From: SHZL01 sp963708905
Lineage (GTDB): Bacteria > Pseudomonadota > Gammaproteobacteria > Xanthomonadales > SZUA-36
Reading direction: 5' to 3'
Assembly: GCA_963708905.1 (NCBI GenBank)
Contig: CAVPUV010000060.1
Location: 51,845 to 115,844 of the forward strand
DNA: 64,000 nt
Shown: positions 61,158-64,000 of the stretch, in pieces
How positions within the stretch are numbered: position 1 is the first letter of the stretch
Layout of the letters: each line of letters begins with the position of its first letter
Made by a program: the position numbers and the translations under genes
Notes under the pieces: model-generated
The model's database searches: none
Told to the model about the DNA's origin: nothing
What the model saw: only the letters and a program-made list of their open reading frames with translations

Positions 61158-61535
61158 ATGGCCGTTTCAAAAGAAGATATTCTGGAAACTATTTCCAACA
61201 TGAGTGTGATGGATGTCGTTGACCTGATCAGCGCAATGGAAGAGAAATTCGGTGTTTCTGCCGCTGCCGCTGTTGCGGTGGCTGCCGGACCGGCTGCTGG
61301 CCCGGCTGCAGCAGAGGAAGAACAGACTGAATTTGACGTAGTGCTGACATCTTTTGGTGCCAACAAGGTTCCGGTGATCAAGGTAGTTCGCGAGATCACA
61401 GGTCTGGGCCTTAAGGAAGCCAAGGATTTGGTCGAGGGTGTTCCTTCAAATGTGAAAGAAGCTGTCAACAAGGCTGAAGCAGGCGAGATCAAGAAGAAAC
61501 TCGAAGAAGTCGGCGCTTCTGTCGAGGTCAAGTAG
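61158..61535 (+). CDS. rplL: 50S ribosomal protein L7/L12
   Basis: This 125-residue acidic stalk protein has the N-terminal dimerisation domain (SVMDVVDLISAMEEKFGVSAAAA), an Ala/Pro hinge and the C-terminal factor-binding domain (FGANKVPVIKVVREITGLGLKEAKDLVEGVP). The start at 61158 matches E. coli; ATG 61146 is four codons upstream. Confidence 0.98.
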   Translation: MAVSKEDILETISNMSVMDVVDLISAMEEKFGVSAAAAVAVAAGPAAGPAAAEEEQTEFDVVLTSFGANKVPVIKVVREITGLGLKEAKDLVEGVPSNVKEAVNKAEAGEIKKKLEEVGASVEVK

Positions 61536-61622
61536 ATCTTCGTCCCTGGTCTTCCAGGGTTGGTAACGGAGTGGGCTGGGGATACAAGTCTCCGGCCTAT
61601 ATCTGTTCGCGCATTATTTTAT

Positions 61623-61649
61623 GGAAGCCCTGAATTAATCAGGGGTTCC
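61623..61649 (+). promoter_or_regulatory. Hairpin in the rplL-rpoB gap (attenuator or RNase III site)
   Basis: GGAA-G-CCCTGA attaa TCAGGG-G-TTCC forms an 10-bp stem with one G-G mismatch and only a weak T-run after it (CTTATG). It lies between rplL and rpoB, where E. coli has a partial terminator and an RNase III site. Confidence 0.5.
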
Positions 61650-61685
61650 TTATGAAATTGATCGCAAATTAGGCGGATTCAGAAC

Positions 61686-64000
61686 ATGAGTTACTCTTTC
61701 ACGGAAAAAAAGCGCATTCGCAAAGATTTCGGTAAAAGCAAATCCATCCTGGAGGTGCCTTACCTTCTCGAAACGCAGATTCGCTCCTACCAGGAGTTTC
61801 TGCAGGTTGACGTAAAGGAGGAAAACCGCCGTGAGCGAGGTTTGCACGGCGCCTTGAAATCCGTCTTTCCGATTGTTTCCTACTCGGGAAATGCGGCGCT
61901 GGAATACGTCAGCTACAAGCTGGGTGATCCAGCTTTTGATGTGAAAGAGTGCAAACTGCGTGGCATGTCCTACGGTGCGCCTTTGCGCGTCAAAGTACGC
62001 CTGGTTATTTACGATAAAGACAGTTCCGCCAAGGTGAAACCGGTCAAGTATGTCAAAGAGCAGGAAGTCTACATGGGCGACCTGCCGCTGATGACCGAAA
62101 CTGGCACGTTCATCGTTAATGGCACCGAGCGCGTAATCGTTTCCCAGCTGCACCGCTCCCCTGGCGTGTTTTTTGACCATGACAAGGGCAAGACTCACTC
62201 GAGCGGTAAGTTATTGTTTTCTGCTCGGGTCATTCCATACCGCGGTTCCTGGCTGGATTTTGAATTTGACCCAAAAGACAGCATTTTCACGCGTATCGAT
62301 CGCCGTCGCAAACTGCCTGTGACCATTCTGTTGCGCGCTTTGGGAATGGAAGATGAGGAGATCCTTGACCGCTTTTTCGATAAGAGCAAGATCACGTTGA
62401 GGAAATCTGACGCCAAGCTGGAACTGGTGCCGGGTCGCCTGCGCGGCGATACCGCATTGTTCGACATCAAGAGTCCTAAAGGCGAACTCATCGTTCCGAA
62501 TGGCAAACGTATTACGGCGCGGCATGTCAAGTTGATCGAAGAAGCCGGAATGAAGTCACTGGATGTTCCGGATGACTATCTGCTTGGCAAACTGACCGCC
62601 AACAATATCATCGACAAGGAATCCGGCGAGTTGATCGCTGCCGCGAACAGCGAAATTACCGAAGAGTTGTTGAAGGCATTGCGTGCAGTCGACATCAAAA
62701 CGCTGAACATCCTCTACATCAACGACCTGGATCAGGGTCCGTATATATCCAATACGCTGAATATTGATCCAACCAGCAATCAACTTGAGGCCCTGGTGGA
62801 AATATACCGCATGATGCGGCCGGGAGAGCCACCTACAAAGGATGCGGCGCAGAACCTTTTCAAAAATCTGTTTTTTACCGAAGAACGTTATGATCTCTCC
62901 GAAGTTGGACGCATGAAGTTCAATCGCAGGGTGGGTCGAAAAGAGGTCACCGGTTCTGGCGTGCTGGATCGCGAGGATATCCTCGAGGTGTTGCGCGTCC
63001 TGATCGATATTCGCAATGGCAAGGGTGGCGTTGATGACATCGACCACCTGGGTAATCGACGTGTTCGCAGCGTTGGTGAGATGGCCGAGAACGTGTTCCG
63101 GGTAGGACTGGTCCGGGTCGAGAGGGCTGTGCGTGAGCGCCTGTCAGTGGCCGAAAGCGAAGGCCTTTCTCCGCAGGAATTGATCAATGCCAAGCCGGTT
63201 GCCGCGGCGGTTAAGGAATTCTTCGGTTCCTCGCAACTGAGCCAGTTCATGGATCAGAATAACCCGCTGTCAGAAGTGACGCATAAGCGCCGCGTTTCCG
63301 CTTTGGGCCCTGGCGGTCTGACACGTGAAAGAGCAGGTTTTGAAGTGCGTGATGTACACCCAACACATTACGGTCGCGTGTGTCCAATTGAAACGCCCGA
63401 AGGTCCAAACATCGGACTGATCAATTCCCTCGCTGTATATGCACGCACGAATGACTACGGCTTTCTCGAGACGCCATACCGTAAGGTGACAAAAAGCAGG
63501 GTCACTGGAGCAGTGGAATACCTTTCCGCCATTGAAGAGGGTGATTTTGTCATCGCGCAGGCCAATGCTGAGCTCGACCGATCGGGAAAATTCACGGACG
63601 AATTCGTACCGTGTCGCCACCAGGGCGAATTTACGCTGAAAGAGCCCGCGGATATCAGCTTCATGGATGTTTCGCCGAAACAGATTGTTTCGGTGGCAGC
63701 TTCGCTGGTTCCTTTCCTCGAACACGATGACGCCAACCGGGCCTTGATGGGCTCGAACATGCAGCGTCAGGCGGTACCCACGCTGAAAGCCGAAAAACCT
63801 CTGGTCGGCACCGGCATGGAGCGGGCCGTGGCTACCGACTCTGGCGTGACTGCCGTCGCGAAGCGCGGCGGTGTCGTCGATCAGGTCGACGCCGGCCGTA
63901 TTGTAGTGCGTGCCAATGAGGAAGAGGTTCCGGTTGGCGACCCAGGTGTGGATATTTACAATCTGACCAAATATCAGCGTTCAAACCAGAACACATGCAT
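61686..64000 (+). CDS. rpoB: RNA polymerase beta subunit, N-terminal part
   Basis: This gene runs past the right end of the window; 771 codons are visible. The protein begins MSYSFTEKKRIRKDFGKSKS and continues with LLETQIRSYQEFLQ, ETGTFIVNGTERVIVSQLHRSPGVFF, and the rifampicin-region residues FFGSSQLSQFMDQNNPLSEVTHKRRVSALGPGG, followed by RVCPIETPEGPNIGLI. The rifampicin-pocket residues are of the sensitive type (for example DQNNP, THKRR). The ATG at 61686 matches E. coli; no strong ribosome-binding site is visible. It is the last gene of the secE-nusG-rplKAJL-rpoB array, with rpoC expected beyond. Confidence 0.98.
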   Translation, partial: MSYSFTEKKRIRKDFGKSKSILEVPYLLETQIRSYQEFLQVDVKEENRRERGLHGALKSVFPIVSYSGNAALEYVSYKLGDPAFDVKECKLRGMSYGAPLRVKVRLVIYDKDSSAKVKPVKYVKEQEVYMGDLPLMTETGTFIVNGTERVIVSQLHRSPGVFFDHDKGKTHSSGKLLFSARVIPYRGSWLDFEFDPKDSIFTRIDRRRKLPVTILLRALGMEDEEILDRFFDKSKITLRKSDAKLELVPGRLRGDTALFDIKSPKGELIVPNGKRITARHVKLIEEAGMKSLDVPDDYLLGKLTANNIIDKESGELIAAANSEITEELLKALRAVDIKTLNILYINDLDQGPYISNTLNIDPTSNQLEALVEIYRMMRPGEPPTKDAAQNLFKNLFFTEERYDLSEVGRMKFNRRVGRKEVTGSGVLDREDILEVLRVLIDIRNGKGGVDDIDHLGNRRVRSVGEMAENVFRVGLVRVERAVRERLSVAESEGLSPQELINAKPVAAAVKEFFGSSQLSQFMDQNNPLSEVTHKRRVSALGPGGLTRERAGFEVRDVHPTHYGRVCPIETPEGPNIGLINSLAVYARTNDYGFLETPYRKVTKSRVTGAVEYLSAIEEGDFVIAQANAELDRSGKFTDEFVPCRHQGEFTLKEPADISFMDVSPKQIVSVAASLVPFLEHDDANRALMGSNMQRQAVPTLKAEKPLVGTGMERAVATDSGVTAVAKRGGVVDQVDAGRIVVRANEEEVPVGDPGVDIYNLTKYQRSNQNTC

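Overview
This 64 kb window looks like the chromosome of a gammaproteobacterium, probably an aerobic heterotroph. I base this on protein similarity and on gene order. It carries the conserved blocks nth-rnfB-metG|mrp-dcd, petABC-sspAB, surE-pcm-yqaA-nlpD, yhbY|rlmE-ftsH-folP-glmM, miaB-phoH-ybeY-corC, hemA-prfA, lolB-ispE-tRNA-Gln-prs-rplY-pth-ychF and tRNA-tuf-tRNA-Trp-secE-nusG-rplKAJL-rpoB. Species cannot be named from the sequence. A striking number of genes start with TTG (dcd, ftsH, folP, lolB, ispE, pth and an MFS gene).

Layout. 1-0.8 kb: end of a SWIM-type zinc-finger protein gene with an apparent one-base frameshift. 0.84-9.14 kb: an island flanked by 759-bp direct repeats that are copies of the 3' end of a DUF885 lipoprotein gene. 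It carries a decayed REP-associated transposase, a TonB-dependent receptor, a DUF3830 protein, a BASS-type transporter, a MarR regulator and an FAD amine/amino-acid oxidase-like enzyme, so it looks like an acquired uptake and catabolic module. 8.4-25.1 kb: DUF885 gene, then DNA repair, tRNA charging, Fe-S carrier, dCTP deaminase, periplasmic protease, cytochrome bc1 complex, SspA/SspB and the surE-pcm-yqaA-nlpD block. No rpoS follows nlpD. 25.1-28.0 kb: a leftward cupin-MFS-nitrilase operon. 28.4-32.3 kb: a large secreted protein with five DUF11 repeats and a strong terminator. 32.5-45.7 kb: RNA modification and quality control, folate and cell-wall precursor genes, threonine degradation, the miaB-phoH-ybeY-corC cluster and a DUF4105 membrane protein. 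45.9-56.0 kb: prfA/hemA, outer-membrane lipoprotein targeting (lolB), isoprenoid (ispE), PRPP (prs), rplY-pth-ychF. 56.0 kb to the end: tRNA-Tyr/Gly/Thr, tuf, tRNA-Trp, secE, nusG, ribosomal proteins L11, L1, L10, L7/L12 and the start of rpoB.

The most unusual feature that standard annotation would miss is a set of miniature palindromic elements of at least four unrelated sequence families. One family has two copies with matching 4-bp flanking duplications (13.80 and 21.81 kb). A second is a 268-bp element with perfect 33-bp inverted ends plus an 80-bp remnant elsewhere (57.8 and 53.7 kb). A third is a 182-bp element with perfect 18-bp inverted ends and TA at both tips (45.7 kb). A fourth is a 163-bp near-complete hairpin (36.8 kb). 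Several sit exactly at gene ends and supply the stop codons of neighbouring genes.
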